From the NCBI RefSeq assembly GCF_009865135.1, contig NZ_WWGH01000001.1, forward strand, positions 4,712,001 to 4,776,000: a stretch of 64,000 nt of DNA. The letters run 5' to 3'. Below, piece after piece: positions 37,052-46,557 of the stretch (position 1 is its first letter; every line of letters starts with the position of its first letter). This DNA is from Streptomyces sp. SID8374 (lineage in GTDB: Bacteria; Actinomycetota; Actinomycetes; Streptomycetales; Streptomycetaceae). The notes beneath the pieces were generated by a model. The model worked only from the letters and a program-made list of their open reading frames with translations. It searched no databases and was not told where the DNA came from. The position numbers and the translations under genes are program-made.

Positions 37052-37079
37052 GGTGCCTCTCCCGTAACGGAGAGGCACC
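37052..37079 (+). terminator. Hairpin 2 before rplN
   Basis: GGTGCCTCTCC (37052-37062) pairs perfectly with GGAGAGGCACC (37069-37079), loop CGTAAC. It sits 33 bases before rplN and may attenuate or protect the spc transcript rather than end transcription. Confidence 0.55.
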
Positions 37080-37112
37080 CGCCGGGAACCGGCAGACGAT
37101 CAGGAGATAGAC

Positions 37113-37481
37113 GTGATCCAGCAGGAGTCGCGACTGCGCGTCGCCGACAACACGGGTGCGAAGGAAATTCTCACCATTCGTGTTCTCGGTGGCTCGGGTC
37201 GCCGCTACGCGGGTATCGGTGACGTCATCGTCGCCACCGTCAAGGACGCGATCCCCGGCGGCAACGTGAAGAAGGGTGACGTCGTCAAGGCCGTCATCGT
37301 TCGCACCGTCAAGGAGCGTCGTCGTCAGGATGGCTCGTACATCCGCTTCGACGAGAACGCCGCCGTCATTCTGAAGAACGACGGCGACCCCCGCGGCACC
37401 CGCATCTTCGGCCCGGTGGGCCGGGAGCTGCGCGAGAAGAAGTTCATGAAGATCATCTCGCTCGCGCCGGAGGTGCTGTAA
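37113..37481 (+). CDS. rplN: 50S ribosomal protein L14
   Basis: Interface protein contacting 16S rRNA and binding site of silencing factor RsfS. The 122 residues show [40 protein letters not shown] and [10 protein letters not shown]-type C terminus ([20 protein letters not shown]). The GTG start is preceded by AGGAGATAG. First gene of the spc unit; rplX follows after 2 bases. Confidence 0.99.
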   Translation: MIQQESRLRVADNTGAKEILTIRVLGGSGRRYAGIGDVIVATVKDAIPGGNVKKGDVVKAVIVRTVKERRRQDGSYIRFDENAAVILKNDGDPRGTRIFGPVGRELREKKFMKIISLAPEVL

Positions 37482-37483
37482 GC

Positions 37484-37807
37484 ATGAAGATCAAGAAGGG
37501 CGACCTGGTCCAGGTCATCACCGGTAAGGACAAGGGCAAGCAGGGCAAGGTCATCGTGGCCTACCCCGCTCAGGACCGCGTCCTCGTCGAGGGTGTCAAC
37601 CGGGTCAAGAAGCACACCAAGGCCGGTCAGACGGCTCGCGGTTCGCAGACGGGTGGCATTGTCACCACCGAGGCCCCGATCCACGTCAGCAACGTTCAGC
37701 TGGTTGTGGAGAAGGACGGCAACAAGGTTGTCACCCGCGTCGGCTACCGCTTTGACGACGAGGGCAACAAGATCCGCGTTGCCAAGCGGACCGGTGAGGA
37801 CATCTGA
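37484..37807 (+). CDS. rplX: 50S ribosomal protein L24
   Basis: Assembly initiator of the 50S subunit near the tunnel exit. The 107 residues contain the KOW motif [20 protein letters not shown] and [15 protein letters not shown]. The stop overlaps the rplE ATG. Confidence 0.98.
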   Translation: MKIKKGDLVQVITGKDKGKQGKVIVAYPAQDRVLVEGVNRVKKHTKAGQTARGSQTGGIVTTEAPIHVSNVQLVVEKDGNKVVTRVGYRFDDEGNKIRVAKRTGEDI

Positions 37808-38364
37808 TGACTGCCACCACTGCGCCGCGTCTCAAGACGCGCTACCGCGAGGAAATCGCCGGCAAGCTGCGTGAGGAGTTCTCGTACGAGAACGTCATGC
37901 AGGTTCCCGGTCTGGTCAAGATCGTGGTCAACATGGGTGTGGGCGACGCCGCCCGCGACTCCAAGCTGATCGACGGTGCCGTCAAGGACCTCACCACGAT
38001 CACCGGCCAGAAGCCGGCCGTCACCAAGGCCCGCAAGTCCATCGCGCAGTTCAAGCTGCGCGAGGGCCAGCCGATCGGCTGCCACGTCACCCTCCGCGGT
38101 GACCGGATGTGGGAGTTCCTGGACCGTACGCTGTCGCTCGCGCTGCCGCGTATCCGTGACTTCCGTGGCCTGTCGCCGAAGCAGTTCGACGGCCGTGGCA
38201 ACTACACCTTCGGTCTCACGGAGCAGGTCATGTTCCACGAGATCGACCAGGACAAGATCGACCGGGTCCGGGGCATGGACATCACCGTGGTCACCACGGC
38301 GACCAACGACGACGAGGGTCGTGCCCTCCTTCGTCACCTCGGCTTCCCGTTCAAGGAGAACTGA
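37807..38364 (+). CDS. rplE: 50S ribosomal protein L5
   Basis: Binds 5S rRNA and P-site tRNA. The 185 residues include [40 protein letters not shown] and [20 protein letters not shown]. The start overlaps rplX; the rpsZ-type S14 gene begins 2 bases after the stop. Confidence 0.99.
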   Translation: MTATTAPRLKTRYREEIAGKLREEFSYENVMQVPGLVKIVVNMGVGDAARDSKLIDGAVKDLTTITGQKPAVTKARKSIAQFKLREGQPIGCHVTLRGDRMWEFLDRTLSLALPRIRDFRGLSPKQFDGRGNYTFGLTEQVMFHEIDQDKIDRVRGMDITVVTTATNDDEGRALLRHLGFPFKEN

Positions 38365-38366
38365 CC

Positions 38367-38552
38367 GTGGCGAAGAAGGCTCTGATCGCTAAGGCCGCCC
38401 GTAAGCCGAAGTTCGGCGTTCGCGGGTACACCCGCTGCCAGCGCTGCGGCCGGCCCCACTCCGTCTACCGCAAGTTCGGCCTGTGCCGCGTGTGCCTTCG
38501 TGAGATGGCTCACCGTGGCGAGCTGCCGGGCGTGACCAAGAGCTCCTGGTAA
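38367..38552 (+). CDS. rpsZ: 30S ribosomal protein S14, zinc-binding type
   Basis: A short 61-residue S14 with an intact zinc ribbon: Cys24, Cys27, Cys40, Cys43 ([21 protein letters not shown] region). Many actinomycetes carry a second, zinc-free S14 elsewhere that replaces it under zinc starvation; it is not in this window. The GTG start follows AAGGAG in the end of rplE. A 224-base spacer to rpsH contains a small hairpin (TCCCAC near 38708 with GTGGGGA) and no gene. Confidence 0.97.
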   Translation: MAKKALIAKAARKPKFGVRGYTRCQRCGRPHSVYRKFGLCRVCLREMAHRGELPGVTKSSW

Positions 38553-38776
38553 CTCTCCTCCGCCCTAGGGCGAAGGGAAGTTCTGGAGACTCTCGGTAAG
38601 CATCTGGGTCGGCAGGAGCCCGTCCTTTCATGCCGTAGGCTTGAAGGGTTGGGCGCCTGCCGCCCACGACCGACTTACTACGCCGTAGGTCCCCGCACCG
38701 CACCCGTCCCACCACTGAGTGGGGAGAGGGATGGCGCATACAGGAAACCCCGGCGAGAGAGGCCGAAGGCCAACTC

Positions 38777-39175
38777 ATGACCATGACTGATCCCATCGCA
38801 GACATGCTCACGCGTCTGCGTAACGCGAACTCGGCATATCACGACGATGTCTCGATGCCGCACAGCAAGATCAAGTCGCACATCGCGGAGATCCTCCAGC
38901 AGGAGGGCTTCATCACCGGCTGGAAGGTCGAGGACGCCGAGGTCGGCAAGAACCTCGTCCTCGAGCTGAAGTTCGGCCCGAACCGCGAGCGCTCGATCGC
39001 CGGCATCAAGCGGATTTCGAAGCCGGGTCTGCGTGTATACGCAAAGTCCACCAACCTGCCGAAGGTCCTCGGCGGTCTGGGCGTGGCGATCATCTCCACG
39101 TCCCACGGCCTCCTGACCGGCCAGCAGGCAGGCAAGAAGGGCGTAGGTGGGGAAGTCCTCGCCTACGTCTGGTAG
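38777..39175 (+). CDS. rpsH: 30S ribosomal protein S8
   Basis: Central-domain 16S rRNA protein and, in E. coli, the spc-operon repressor. The 132 residues contain [40 protein letters not shown] and [19 protein letters not shown]. The ATG at 38777 (MTMTDPIAD) is usual for the genus; a second ATG two codons later is possible. It follows the unusually long rpsZ-rpsH gap. Confidence 0.98.
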   Translation: MTMTDPIADMLTRLRNANSAYHDDVSMPHSKIKSHIAEILQQEGFITGWKVEDAEVGKNLVLELKFGPNRERSIAGIKRISKPGLRVYAKSTNLPKVLGGLGVAIISTSHGLLTGQQAGKKGVGGEVLAYVW

Positions 39176-39196
39176 TCGGGAAAGGAAGGAAAGCTC

Positions 39197-39736
39197 ATGT
39201 CGCGAATCGGCAAGCTCCCCATCCAGGTTCCCGCCGGTGTGGACGTCACCATCGATGGCCGTACGGTCGCCGTGAAGGGCCCCAAGGGTTCCCTCACGCA
39301 CACCGTTGCCGCGCCGATCGAGGTCTCCAAGGGTGAGGACGGCGTGCTCAACGTCTCCCGCCCGAACGACGAGCGTCAGAACAAGGCCCTCCACGGCCTG
39401 TCCCGCACGCTGGTGGCGAACATGATCACCGGTGTGACCACGGGTTACAGCAAGGCGCTCGAGATCAGCGGTGTCGGTTACCGCGTCCAGGCGAAGGGCT
39501 CCAACCTGGAGTTCGCCCTGGGCTACAGCCACCCGATCCTCATCGAGGCTCCGGAAGGCATCACCTTCAAGGTCGAGTCGCCCACGAAGCTCAGCGTCGA
39601 GGGCATCGACAAGCAGAAGGTCGGCGAGGTAGCCGCCAACATCCGCAAGCTGCGGAAGCCCGACCCGTACAAGGCCAAGGGCGTCAAGTACGCGGGCGAG
39701 GTCATCCGCCGCAAGGTCGGAAAGGCTGGTAAGTAG
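39197..39736 (+). CDS. rplF: 50S ribosomal protein L6
   Basis: Sits near the sarcin-ricin loop and factor-binding site. The 179 residues show [20 protein letters not shown], the duplicated L6 fold, and [20 protein letters not shown] followed by [16 protein letters not shown]. The start is preceded by GGAAGGAAAG, 21 bases after rpsH. Confidence 0.99.
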   Translation: MSRIGKLPIQVPAGVDVTIDGRTVAVKGPKGSLTHTVAAPIEVSKGEDGVLNVSRPNDERQNKALHGLSRTLVANMITGVTTGYSKALEISGVGYRVQAKGSNLEFALGYSHPILIEAPEGITFKVESPTKLSVEGIDKQKVGEVAANIRKLRKPDPYKAKGVKYAGEVIRRKVGKAGK

Positions 39737-39738
39737 CC

Positions 39739-40122
39739 ATGGCATACGGTGTGAAGATCGCCAAGGGCGACGCTTACAAGCGCGCTGCTCGCAAGCGCCG
39801 CCACATCCGCGTCCGCAAGCACATGTCGGGTTCGCCGGAGCGTCCCCGTCTGGTCGTGACGCGTTCCAACCGCCACATCGTGGCCCAGGTCATCGACGAC
39901 ATCGCGGGCCACACGCTCGCGTCGGCGTCGACCCTGGACACCTCGATCCGTGGTGGCGAGGGTGACAAGAGCGCTCAGGCCCAGCAGGTCGGCGCCCTGG
40001 TCGCCGAGCGTGCCAAGGCCGCAGGCGTCGAGGCCGTCGTGTTTGACCGCGGTGGTAACCAGTACGCCGGGCGGATTGCCGCTCTGGCTGACGCCGCCCG
40101 TGAAGCCGGGCTGAAGTTCTAA
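39739..40122 (+). CDS. rplR: 50S ribosomal protein L18
   Basis: 5S rRNA-binding protein of the central protuberance. The 127 residues include [40 protein letters not shown] and [20 protein letters not shown]. It starts 2 bases after rplF. Confidence 0.99.
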   Translation: MAYGVKIAKGDAYKRAARKRRHIRVRKHMSGSPERPRLVVTRSNRHIVAQVIDDIAGHTLASASTLDTSIRGGEGDKSAQAQQVGALVAERAKAAGVEAVVFDRGGNQYAGRIAALADAAREAGLKF

Positions 40123-40169
40123 GCCCCGGTTCCTACGCACAGCGGACGTAACAGAGAGAGGTAAATCCA

Positions 40170-40775
40170 ATGGCTGGACCCCAGCGCCGCGGAAGCGGTG
40201 CCGGTGGCGGCGAGCGGCGGGACCGGAAGGGCCGTGACGGTGGCGCCAGCGCCGCCGAGAAGACCGCGTACGTCGAGCGCGTCGTCGCGATCAACCGCGT
40301 CGCCAAGGTTGTGAAGGGTGGTCGTCGCTTCAGCTTCACCGCGCTGGTCGTGGTGGGCGATGGTGACGGCACCGTCGGTGTCGGATACGGCAAGGCCAAG
40401 GAAGTTCCCGCGGCCATCGCCAAGGGTGTCGAAGAGGCCAAGAAGAACTTCTTCAAGGTCCCCCGCATCCAGGGCACCATCCCTCACCCGATCACGGGCG
40501 AGAAGGCTGCGGGCGTCGTCCTGCTCAAGCCGGCTTCCCCCGGTACCGGTGTTATCGCCGGTGGCCCGGTGCGTGCCGTGCTCGAGTGCGCCGGCGTTCA
40601 CGACATCCTGTCGAAGTCGCTTGGCTCGTCCAACGCGATCAACATCGTGCATGCGACCGTGGCGGCCCTCCAGGGCCTTCAGCGTCCCGAGGAGATCGCG
40701 GCCCGCCGCGGTCTGCCCCTCGAGGACGTCGCCCCCGCGGCTCTGCTCCGTGCACGTGCGGGAGCGGGTGCGTAA
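40170..40775 (+). CDS. rpsE: 30S ribosomal protein S5
   Basis: Accuracy and helicase protein of the 30S; its loop is the spectinomycin-resistance site. The 201 residues have a Gly/Arg-rich N-terminal extension (about 1-30), then [20 protein letters not shown] with the loop, [20 protein letters not shown] and [20 protein letters not shown]. The stop overlaps rpmD (TAATG). Confidence 0.98.
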   Translation: MAGPQRRGSGAGGGERRDRKGRDGGASAAEKTAYVERVVAINRVAKVVKGGRRFSFTALVVVGDGDGTVGVGYGKAKEVPAAIAKGVEEAKKNFFKVPRIQGTIPHPITGEKAAGVVLLKPASPGTGVIAGGPVRAVLECAGVHDILSKSLGSSNAINIVHATVAALQGLQRPEEIAARRGLPLEDVAPAALLRARAGAGA

Positions 40776-40957
40776 TGGCTCGCCTCAAGATCACGCAGAC
40801 GAAGTCGTACATCGGCAGCAAGCAGAACCACCGCGACACCCTGCGTTCGCTCGGGCTCAAGCGCCTGAACGACTCGGTTGTCAAGGAGGACCGCCCCGAG
40901 TTCCGCGGAATGGCCAACACCGTCCGCCACCTCGTGACGGTTGAGGAGGTTGACTGA
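40775..40957 (+). CDS. rpmD: 50S ribosomal protein L30
   Basis: Small 23S rRNA protein (60 residues): [40 protein letters not shown] and a C terminus [13 protein letters not shown]. The ATG at 40775 overlaps the rpsE stop by one base; a longer open frame upstream is a shadow of rpsE. Confidence 0.97.
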   Translation: MARLKITQTKSYIGSKQNHRDTLRSLGLKRLNDSVVKEDRPEFRGMANTVRHLVTVEEVD

Positions 40958-40958
40958 C

Positions 40959-41414
40959 ATGGCGGAGAACAGCCCGCTGAAGGCCCACAACCTCCGGCCT
41001 GCCCCGGGCGCCAAGACCGCCAAGACCCGTGTGGGTCGTGGTGAGGCGTCCAAGGGTAAGACCGCAGGCCGTGGTACCAAGGGTACGAAGGCCCGTTACC
41101 AGGTTCCGGAGCGCTTCGAGGGTGGCCAGATGCCCCTCCACATGCGTCTCCCGAAGCTCAAGGGCTTCAAGAACCCGTTCCGCACGGAGTACCAGGTCGT
41201 GAACCTGGACAAGCTCGCGACGCTCTACCCCGAGGGTGGAGAGGTCACGGTGGCCGACCTGGTCGCCAAGGGCGCTGTGCGCAACAACCACCTCGTCAAG
41301 GTCCTCGGACAGGGCGAGATCTCCGTGGCGCTTCAGGTTTCGGTTGACGCCGTCTCCGGTTCCGCCAAGGAGAAGATCACCGCCGCCGGCGGTACGGTCA
41401 CCGAGCTCGTCTGA
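40959..41414 (+). CDS. rplO: 50S ribosomal protein L15
   Basis: Mid-assembly 23S rRNA protein. The 151 residues include [40 protein letters not shown] and [20 protein letters not shown]. The ATG at 40959 follows GAGGAGG near the end of rpmD, one base after its stop; upstream in-frame ATG is not favoured. A terminator follows before secY. Confidence 0.98.
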   Translation: MAENSPLKAHNLRPAPGAKTAKTRVGRGEASKGKTAGRGTKGTKARYQVPERFEGGQMPLHMRLPKLKGFKNPFRTEYQVVNLDKLATLYPEGGEVTVADLVAKGAVRNNHLVKVLGQGEISVALQVSVDAVSGSAKEKITAAGGTVTELV

Positions 41415-41431
41415 GCCCCGGGACAGAACTG

Positions 41432-41475
41432 AGCCTGGCCGGTCGCCTCTTCGGAGGTGGTCGGCCAGGCTTTTC
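41432..41475 (+). terminator. Terminator between rplO and secY
   Basis: AGCCTGGCCG (41432-41441) pairs with CGGCCAGGCT (41462-41471), with inner GCCTC-TTCG-GAGG(T) pairing, followed by TTTTC. The 380-base gap 41415-41794 holds this hairpin, a possible secY promoter and a tandem 10-mer; no gene seen. Confidence 0.8.
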
Positions 41476-41647
41476 TCCGTTTGTGGCGCTGTACGGGAAC
41501 CGTAAAGGCTCGGGAAAGGTTGAACGGGTGTCCACCGCACCGGCGGTGGGGGAGCCGAGGGGCCTTCACGTCCCAAATGGTGTGGCTTGGCCGGTCTTTC
41601 ACGGCGCGGGCCGGGGAGCGGGCGTTGCACCGGTGTGCAGTGAGTGT

Positions 41648-41676
41648 TTCCTGCTCAGTCCCGGGCCGGGTAGGGT
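41648..41676 (+). promoter_or_regulatory. Candidate secY promoter
   Basis: TTCCTG (41648-41653), 17 bases, TAGGGT (41671-41676). The -35 is a weak match. It would give secY-adk-map its own start downstream of the rplO terminator. Confidence 0.35.
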
Positions 41677-41730
41677 AGCGCCGTTAATCTTTTGTGGCCT
41701 CCTTACGATGTAGGGCTGCCTTGTATCCGA

Positions 41731-41750
41731 TCCCATCCAGTCCCATCCAG
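41731..41750. repeat. Tandem 10-bp duplication in secY leader
   Basis: TCCCATCCAG occurs twice in immediate succession (41731-41740, 41741-41750), 45 bases before the secY start. Confidence 0.8.
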
Positions 41751-41794
41751 ACCCGTCGCCTCTGACGCATAGCGCGGGGGTCGCAGGAGGCACC

Positions 41795-43108
41795 GTGTTC
41801 ACCGCGTTCGCCCGAGCGTTCAAGACGCCCGACCTGCGCAAGAAGCTGCTCTTCACGCTCGGCATCATCGTGATCTACCGGCTCGGGGCGCACGTCCCGG
41901 CCCCCGGGGTCGACTACGCGAAGGTGCAGCAGTGCATCGACCAGGCCGATTCGGGTGGCCTGCTCGGTCTGATGCAGATGTTCAGCGGCGGCGCTCTGCT
42001 GCAGATCACCATCTTCGCGCTCGGCATCATGCCGTACATCACGGCCAGCATCATCCTTCAGCTGCTGACCGTCGTGATTCCCCGACTGGAAGCCCTCAAG
42101 AAGGAGGGGCAGGCGGGCACGGCCAAGATCACGCAGTACACGCGTTATCTGACCGTCGCGCTGGCCGTCCTCCAGGGCACCGGCCTCGTCGCCACCGCCC
42201 GGAGCGGGGCGCTGTTCCAGAACTGCTCCGTGGGCAGTCAGATCGTCGCCGACAAGTCGATCTTCACCACCCTGGTGATGGTCATCACCATGACCGCCGG
42301 TACCGCCTGCGTGATGTGGCTCGGTGAGCTCATCACCGACCGCGGCATCGGCAACGGCATGTCGATCCTCATGTTCATCTCGATCGCCGCCACGTTCCCC
42401 GGCGCCCTGTGGGCCATCAAGGAGAGCGGCAAGCTGGCCGACGGCTGGATCGAGTTCGGCACGGTTATCCTCATCGGCTTCGTGATGGTCGCCCTCGTCG
42501 TCTTCGTCGAGCAGGCCCAGCGCCGCATCCCGGTGCAGTACGCGAAGCGCATGATCGGGCGCCGTTCCTACGGCGGTACGTCGACGTACATCCCGCTCAA
42601 GGTGAACCAGGCGGGTGTGATTCCCGTCATCTTCGCCTCGTCGCTGCTCTTCATCCCGTCACTGATCGTCCAGTTCTCCGGATCCAACGCAGGCTGGGCC
42701 ACCTGGATCCAGGACCACTTCGTGACGGGTAACCACCCGTACTACATCTCGGTGTACTTCGTACTCATCGTGTTCTTCGCCTTCTTCTACGTGGCCATTT
42801 CGTTCAACCCCGACGAAGTCGCCGACAACATGAAGAAGTATGGTGGCTTCATCCCGGGCATCCGGGCAGGTCGACCTACTGCCGAGTACCTGAGCTACGT
42901 GCTCAACAGGATCACTTGGCCGGGCTCGCTGTACCTGGGCCTGATCGCTCTTGTGCCGACGATGGCGTTGGCAGGCTTCGGCGGGGCGAACCAGAACTTC
43001 CCGTTCGGCGGGACGAGCATCCTCATCATCGTGGGTGTGGGTCTGGAAACCGTGAAGCAGATCGAGAGTCAGCTCCAGCAGCGCAATTACGAAGGGTTCC
43101 TCCGCTGA
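41795..43108 (+). CDS. secY: Preprotein translocase subunit SecY
   Basis: Channel-forming subunit of SecYEG. The 437 residues contain ten membrane helices, the N-terminal amphipathic start MFTAFARAFKTPDLRKK, GIMPYITASIILQLLTVVIP, LGELITDRGIGNGMSILMFI (SecY signature) and a cytoplasmic loop QAQRRIPVQYAKRMIGRRSY. The GTG start has CAGGAGG upstream. The stop overlaps the adk start by one base. Confidence 0.98.
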   Translation: MFTAFARAFKTPDLRKKLLFTLGIIVIYRLGAHVPAPGVDYAKVQQCIDQADSGGLLGLMQMFSGGALLQITIFALGIMPYITASIILQLLTVVIPRLEALKKEGQAGTAKITQYTRYLTVALAVLQGTGLVATARSGALFQNCSVGSQIVADKSIFTTLVMVITMTAGTACVMWLGELITDRGIGNGMSILMFISIAATFPGALWAIKESGKLADGWIEFGTVILIGFVMVALVVFVEQAQRRIPVQYAKRMIGRRSYGGTSTYIPLKVNQAGVIPVIFASSLLFIPSLIVQFSGSNAGWATWIQDHFVTGNHPYYISVYFVLIVFFAFFYVAISFNPDEVADNMKKYGGFIPGIRAGRPTAEYLSYVLNRITWPGSLYLGLIALVPTMALAGFGGANQNFPFGGTSILIIVGVGLETVKQIESQLQQRNYEGFLR

Positions 43109-43767
43109 TGCGAATCGTCCTCGTCGGGCCTCCGGGTGCCGGCAAGGGAACGCAGGCTGCGTACCTTGCCGAGAACCTGTCGATTCCGCACATCTCCACG
43201 GGTGACCTCTTCCGCGCCAACATCAGCCAGGGCACCGACCTTGGCAAGCAGGCCCGCGCCTACATGGACGCAGGCCAGCTGGTGCCGGACGAAGTCACCA
43301 TCGGGATGGCCAAGGACCGCATGGCCCAGTCGGACGCCGTGAACGGCTTCCTGCTGGACGGCTTCCCGCGGAACGTGGGCCAGGCCGAAGCCCTTGACGT
43401 GATGCTCAAGGACGAGGGCGTGAAGCTGGACGCGGTCCTCGATCTCGAGGTCCCCGAGGAAGAGGTCGTGAAGCGGATCGCGGGTCGCCGCATCTGCCGC
43501 AACGACAGCGCGCACGTCTTCCACGCCACGTACAACAAGCCGAAGACCGAGGGTGTCTGCGACACCTGCGGCGGCGAGCTGTACCAGCGGGACGACGACA
43601 GCGAGGAGACGGTCCGGACGCGGCTGGAGGTCTACCACACGCAGACCGAGCCGATCATCGACTACTACCGGGCCCAGGGCCTGGTGGTGACCATCTCCGC
43701 GCTCGGCAAGGTCACCGAAGTGACCGAGCGCGCCATGGCGGCGCTGAAGCAGACCGACGAGGGCTGA
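43108..43767 (+). CDS. adk: Adenylate kinase
   Basis: Interconverts AMP + ATP and 2 ADP in the cytoplasm. The 219 residues show the P-loop GPPGAGKGTQ (residues 7-16), AMP-site STGDLFRANI, FLLDGFPRN and the long LID. The LID has GRRICRNDSAHVFH then CDTCGG, i.e. three cysteines plus nearby His/Asp instead of the four Cys of classical zinc LIDs, so metal binding is uncertain. The start overlaps the secY stop; it is followed by a hairpin. Confidence 0.98.
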   Translation: MRIVLVGPPGAGKGTQAAYLAENLSIPHISTGDLFRANISQGTDLGKQARAYMDAGQLVPDEVTIGMAKDRMAQSDAVNGFLLDGFPRNVGQAEALDVMLKDEGVKLDAVLDLEVPEEEVVKRIAGRRICRNDSAHVFHATYNKPKTEGVCDTCGGELYQRDDDSEETVRTRLEVYHTQTEPIIDYYRAQGLVVTISALGKVTEVTERAMAALKQTDEG

Positions 43768-43794
43768 GCCCCACCCGTACCACCGCTGTACAGC

Positions 43795-43824
43795 CGGCCG
43801 CGGCGCCTCAGGGCGCCGCGGCCG
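43795..43824 (+). terminator. Hairpin between adk and map
   Basis: A perfect 13-bp stem (CGGCCGCGGCGCC 43795-43807 with its complement 43812-43824), loop TCAG, no T run beyond CTGTTT. It lies 95 bases before map. Confidence 0.7.
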
Positions 43825-43918
43825 ACTGTTTGCGCCCGTATCGTGGAGTGGGCCCCCAGCGGACCCGTAACCCGTCCCCGTCCCCCGTCACCCCGACGAT
43901 CCAGAGAGGCGCCGAGCA

Positions 43919-44755
43919 ATGGTGCAGATCAAGACCCCCGAGCAGATCGCGAAGATGCGCGAGGCGGGGCTGGTGGTCGCTGCCATTCACGCGGCCACCC
44001 GTGAGGCGGCCGTGCCCGGCGCCACCACGAAGGACCTGGACCAGGTCGCCCGCAAGGTGATCGCCGACCACGGGGCGAAGTCGAACTTCCTCGGTTACGG
44101 CGGGTTCCCCGCGACCATCTGCACCTCGGTGAACGAGGTCGTGGTCCACGGCATCCCGGACGACAGGACGGTCCTCAAGGACGGCGACATCATCTCGATC
44201 GACGCCGGCGCGATCGTGGACGGCTGGCACGGCGACGCCGCGTACACCGCCTTCGTGGGCACCGGTCACGCTCCGGAGCTGGTGGAACTCTCCCGGGTGA
44301 CCGAGGAGTCGATGTGGGCCGGGATCGCCGCGATGAAGGTGAACAACCGCCTCGTCGACATCTCCAAGGCGATCGAGTCCTACATCCGCCGCCAGCCCCG
44401 CCCGGCCACCGGCAAGTACGGGATCATCGAGGACTTCGGCGGCCACGGCATCGGCACCGAGATGCACATGGACCCGCACCTGCTGAACTACGTCTCCCGC
44501 AAGCGCGGCAAGGGCATCAAGCTGGTCCCGGGCGTCTGCCTGGCGATCGAGCCCATGGTCTCGCTCGGCACGGCGCGTACGGAGACCCTGGGCGACGACT
44601 GGACCGTCATCACGACGGACGGCACCTGGTCCTCGCACTGGGAGCACTCCATCGCCCTGACGGAGCAGGGACCGCTGGTCCTGACCGCCCCGGACTGCGG
44701 CAGGGCGAAGCTCGCGGAGTACGGCATCGAGGCCGCGCCCGACCCGCTGGGCTGA
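43919..44755 (+). CDS. map: Methionine aminopeptidase, type I
   Basis: Removes N-terminal methionine from nascent proteins, with two metal ions. The 278 residues contain the metal ligands: Asp in ISIDAGAIVDGWHGDAAYT (two Asp), His in FGGHGIGTEMHMDP, Glu in CLAIEPMVSLG and Glu in WSSHWEHSIALTEQG. TICTSVNEVVVHGIPDD carries the substrate His. The ATG follows AGAGAGGCG. Position after adk is the usual spc-end arrangement. The protein is a little longer than E. coli Map (264). Confidence 0.97.
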   Translation: MVQIKTPEQIAKMREAGLVVAAIHAATREAAVPGATTKDLDQVARKVIADHGAKSNFLGYGGFPATICTSVNEVVVHGIPDDRTVLKDGDIISIDAGAIVDGWHGDAAYTAFVGTGHAPELVELSRVTEESMWAGIAAMKVNNRLVDISKAIESYIRRQPRPATGKYGIIEDFGGHGIGTEMHMDPHLLNYVSRKRGKGIKLVPGVCLAIEPMVSLGTARTETLGDDWTVITTDGTWSSHWEHSIALTEQGPLVLTAPDCGRAKLAEYGIEAAPDPLG

Positions 44756-44832
44756 TCCGACCCTTCCGGCAGGTCTAAGGATCACCGGCAGTGGGCAAAC
44801 TTGACGGATTCGTCTTTTGGAGTCCGCTGACG

Positions 44833-44838
44833 TAGACT
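44833..44838 (+). promoter_or_regulatory. Candidate -10 element before infA
   Basis: TAGACT lies 100 bases before infA in the map-infA spacer (44756-44937). The best -35 at 18 bases is TTCGTC, weak; TTGACG at 44801 is too far upstream. A promoter here is expected for the infA-rplQ unit. Confidence 0.35.
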
Positions 44839-44937
44839 GACTCGTCGGCTCTGGTGCATCCGTGTGTCTGCATGCAATCACATGTACGGCACAAGATCGC
44901 GAGAGCCGATCAAGGTAGCCGATTCGAAAGGCGAAGC

Positions 44938-45159
44938 GTGGCCAAGAAGCAAGGTGCCATCGAGATTGAGGGCACCGTGATCGAGTCCCTCCCGAACGCA
45001 ATGTTCAAGGTGGAGCTCCAGAACGGTCACAAGGTCCTGGCGCACATCAGCGGCAAGATGCGGATGCACTACATCCGTATCCTCCCGGATGACCGGGTCG
45101 TGGTGGAGCTCTCTCCGTACGACCTGACGCGTGGCCGGATCGTCTACCGCTACAAGTAG
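44938..45159 (+). CDS. infA: Translation initiation factor IF-1
   Basis: OB-fold factor that blocks the A site during initiation. The 73 residues include [40 protein letters not shown] and [11 protein letters not shown]. The GTG at 44938 follows AAAGGCGAAG; the longer in-frame reading from 44854 is leader sequence. First gene of the alpha unit. Confidence 0.98.
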   Translation: MAKKQGAIEIEGTVIESLPNAMFKVELQNGHKVLAHISGKMRMHYIRILPDDRVVVELSPYDLTRGRIVYRYK

Positions 45160-45219
45160 ATCTTGCCCGCACCCCGTTTCGGCGCGGTGATGGCACTGAC
45201 CCGGAGAACCTGACATCCC

Positions 45220-45333
45220 ATGAAGGTCAAGCCGAGCGTCAAGAAGATCTGCGACAAGTGCAAGGTGATCCGCCGTCACGGTCGGGTCATGGTCATCTGC
45301 GACAACCTGCGCCACAAGCAGCGCCAGGGCTGA
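45220..45333 (+). CDS. rpmJ: 50S ribosomal protein L36
   Basis: A 37-residue zinc-ribbon protein, [20 protein letters not shown]..., with ligands Cys11, Cys14, Cys27 and His32 all present (zinc type). It lies 60 bases after infA and 195 bases before rpsM. The rpmJ-rpsM spacer contains a weak inverted repeat (ACCACC/GGTGGT near 45450-45472) and no gene. Confidence 0.98.
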   Translation: MKVKPSVKKICDKCKVIRRHGRVMVICDNLRHKQRQG

Positions 45334-45528
45334 CGCACGACCCCCTGCATCTCGCAGTTCTTCGCGCGACGCACGTAATCACGTACATACGCAGTGCCCG
45401 TCCAAGCCACGGCTGACGACACCTCCGGCGGGGGCCGGGGACCCGGACGTACCACCACTCCCAGCGGGTGGTCGGCGGTCGGGAGCGGCACTGCGGAAGA
45501 CCCCCGAACTAACAACTGGAGCCATTGA

Positions 45529-45909
45529 ATGGCACGCGTTTCAGGTGTTGACATCCCGCGCGAAAAGCGCGTGGAGGTTGCCCTCACCTACGTCTTCGGT
45601 ATCGGGCGCACCCGGTCCAAGGAGATCCTCGCCACCACCGGCGTGAACCCCAACACCCGCGTTCGTGACCTGGCCGAAGAGGACCTGGTCAAGATCCGCG
45701 AGTACGTGGACGCCAACCTGCGCACCGAGGGTGACCTCCGTCGCGAGATCCAGGGCGACATCCGCCGCAAGATCGAGATCGGCTGCTACCAGGGCATTCG
45801 TCACCGCCGCGGTCTGCCGGTCCACGGTCAGCGCACCAGCACGAACGCGCGTACCCGCAAGGGCCCGCGTCGCGCCATCGCCGGTAAGAAGAAGCCGGGC
45901 AAGAAGTAG
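45529..45909 (+). CDS. rpsM: 30S ribosomal protein S13
   Basis: Head protein bridging to the 50S and contacting P-site tRNA. The 126 residues show [40 protein letters not shown] and [20 protein letters not shown] followed by a basic Lys tail GKKKPGKK. The start follows ACTGGAGCC. Confidence 0.99.
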   Translation: MARVSGVDIPREKRVEVALTYVFGIGRTRSKEILATTGVNPNTRVRDLAEEDLVKIREYVDANLRTEGDLRREIQGDIRRKIEIGCYQGIRHRRGLPVHGQRTSTNARTRKGPRRAIAGKKKPGKK

Positions 45910-46013
45910 TCCTCAGCGGACGCACTGCGTGCATCCGGTTCGCCGGGCAGCGCAGCAACCAGCGGTCTTCGCTGTAGGACCGATCACCTCCCCTCTCCAT
46001 CTGGAGTCAAGAC

Positions 46014-46418
46014 ATGCCCCCCAAGGGTCGTCAGGGCGCAGCCAAGAAGGTGCGTCGCAAGGAAAAGAAGAACGTCGCTCACGGCCACGCGCACATCAAG
46101 AGCACGTTCAACAACACCATCGTCTCGATCACGGACCCCTCGGGCAACGTGATCTCCTGGGCCTCCGCCGGACACGTCGGCTTCAAGGGCTCGCGCAAGT
46201 CCACCCCCTTCGCCGCGCAGATGGCCGCCGAGTCGGCCGCCCGCCGCGCGCAGGAGCACGGCATGCGCAAGGTCGACGTCTTCGTCAAGGGTCCCGGCTC
46301 CGGCCGTGAGACCGCGATCCGCTCCCTCCAGGCCACGGGCCTCGAGGTCGGTTCGATCCAGGACGTCACCCCGACGCCGCACAACGGCTGCCGTCCGCCG
46401 AAGCGTCGCCGCGTCTGA
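46014..46418 (+). CDS. rpsK: 30S ribosomal protein S11
   Basis: Platform protein near the E-site mRNA. The 134 residues include a Lys-rich N terminus, [40 protein letters not shown] and [17 protein letters not shown]. It follows rpsM by 104 bases. There is no rpsD between it and rpoA, as is usual in Streptomyces. Confidence 0.99.
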   Translation: MPPKGRQGAAKKVRRKEKKNVAHGHAHIKSTFNNTIVSITDPSGNVISWASAGHVGFKGSRKSTPFAAQMAAESAARRAQEHGMRKVDVFVKGPGSGRETAIRSLQATGLEVGSIQDVTPTPHNGCRPPKRRRV

Positions 46419-46463
46419 TCCGTCGCGGCCGGTGACGGCCGTGCGTCAGTAGCGTTCGGGTCC

Positions 46464-46495
46464 GGGCGGTACGCCTCATACGGGGCGTACCGCCC
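46464..46495 (+). terminator. Hairpin between rpsK and rpoA
   Basis: A 12-bp stem GGGCGGTACGCC/GGCGTACCGCCC (46464-46475 with 46484-46495). A weak promoter-like TTGTTG-18-TAGTGG (46502-46531) follows, so rpoA-rplQ may also be separately started. Confidence 0.6.
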
Positions 46496-46557
46496 GTACC
46501 CTTGTTGCATCTGTCGGGCATCAAATAGTGGGTGCCCACGACTGAAGGACTCTCCCC

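Noticed and set aside
44801-44838. TTGACG ... TAGACT as an infA promoter
   Set aside because: The spacer is 26 bases, too long for a sigma-70 promoter; only the -10 was kept as a weak candidate.
44854-44937. N-terminal extension of infA
   Set aside because: In-frame but not IF-1-like; GTG 44938 has a good ribosome site and gives the normal 73-residue length.
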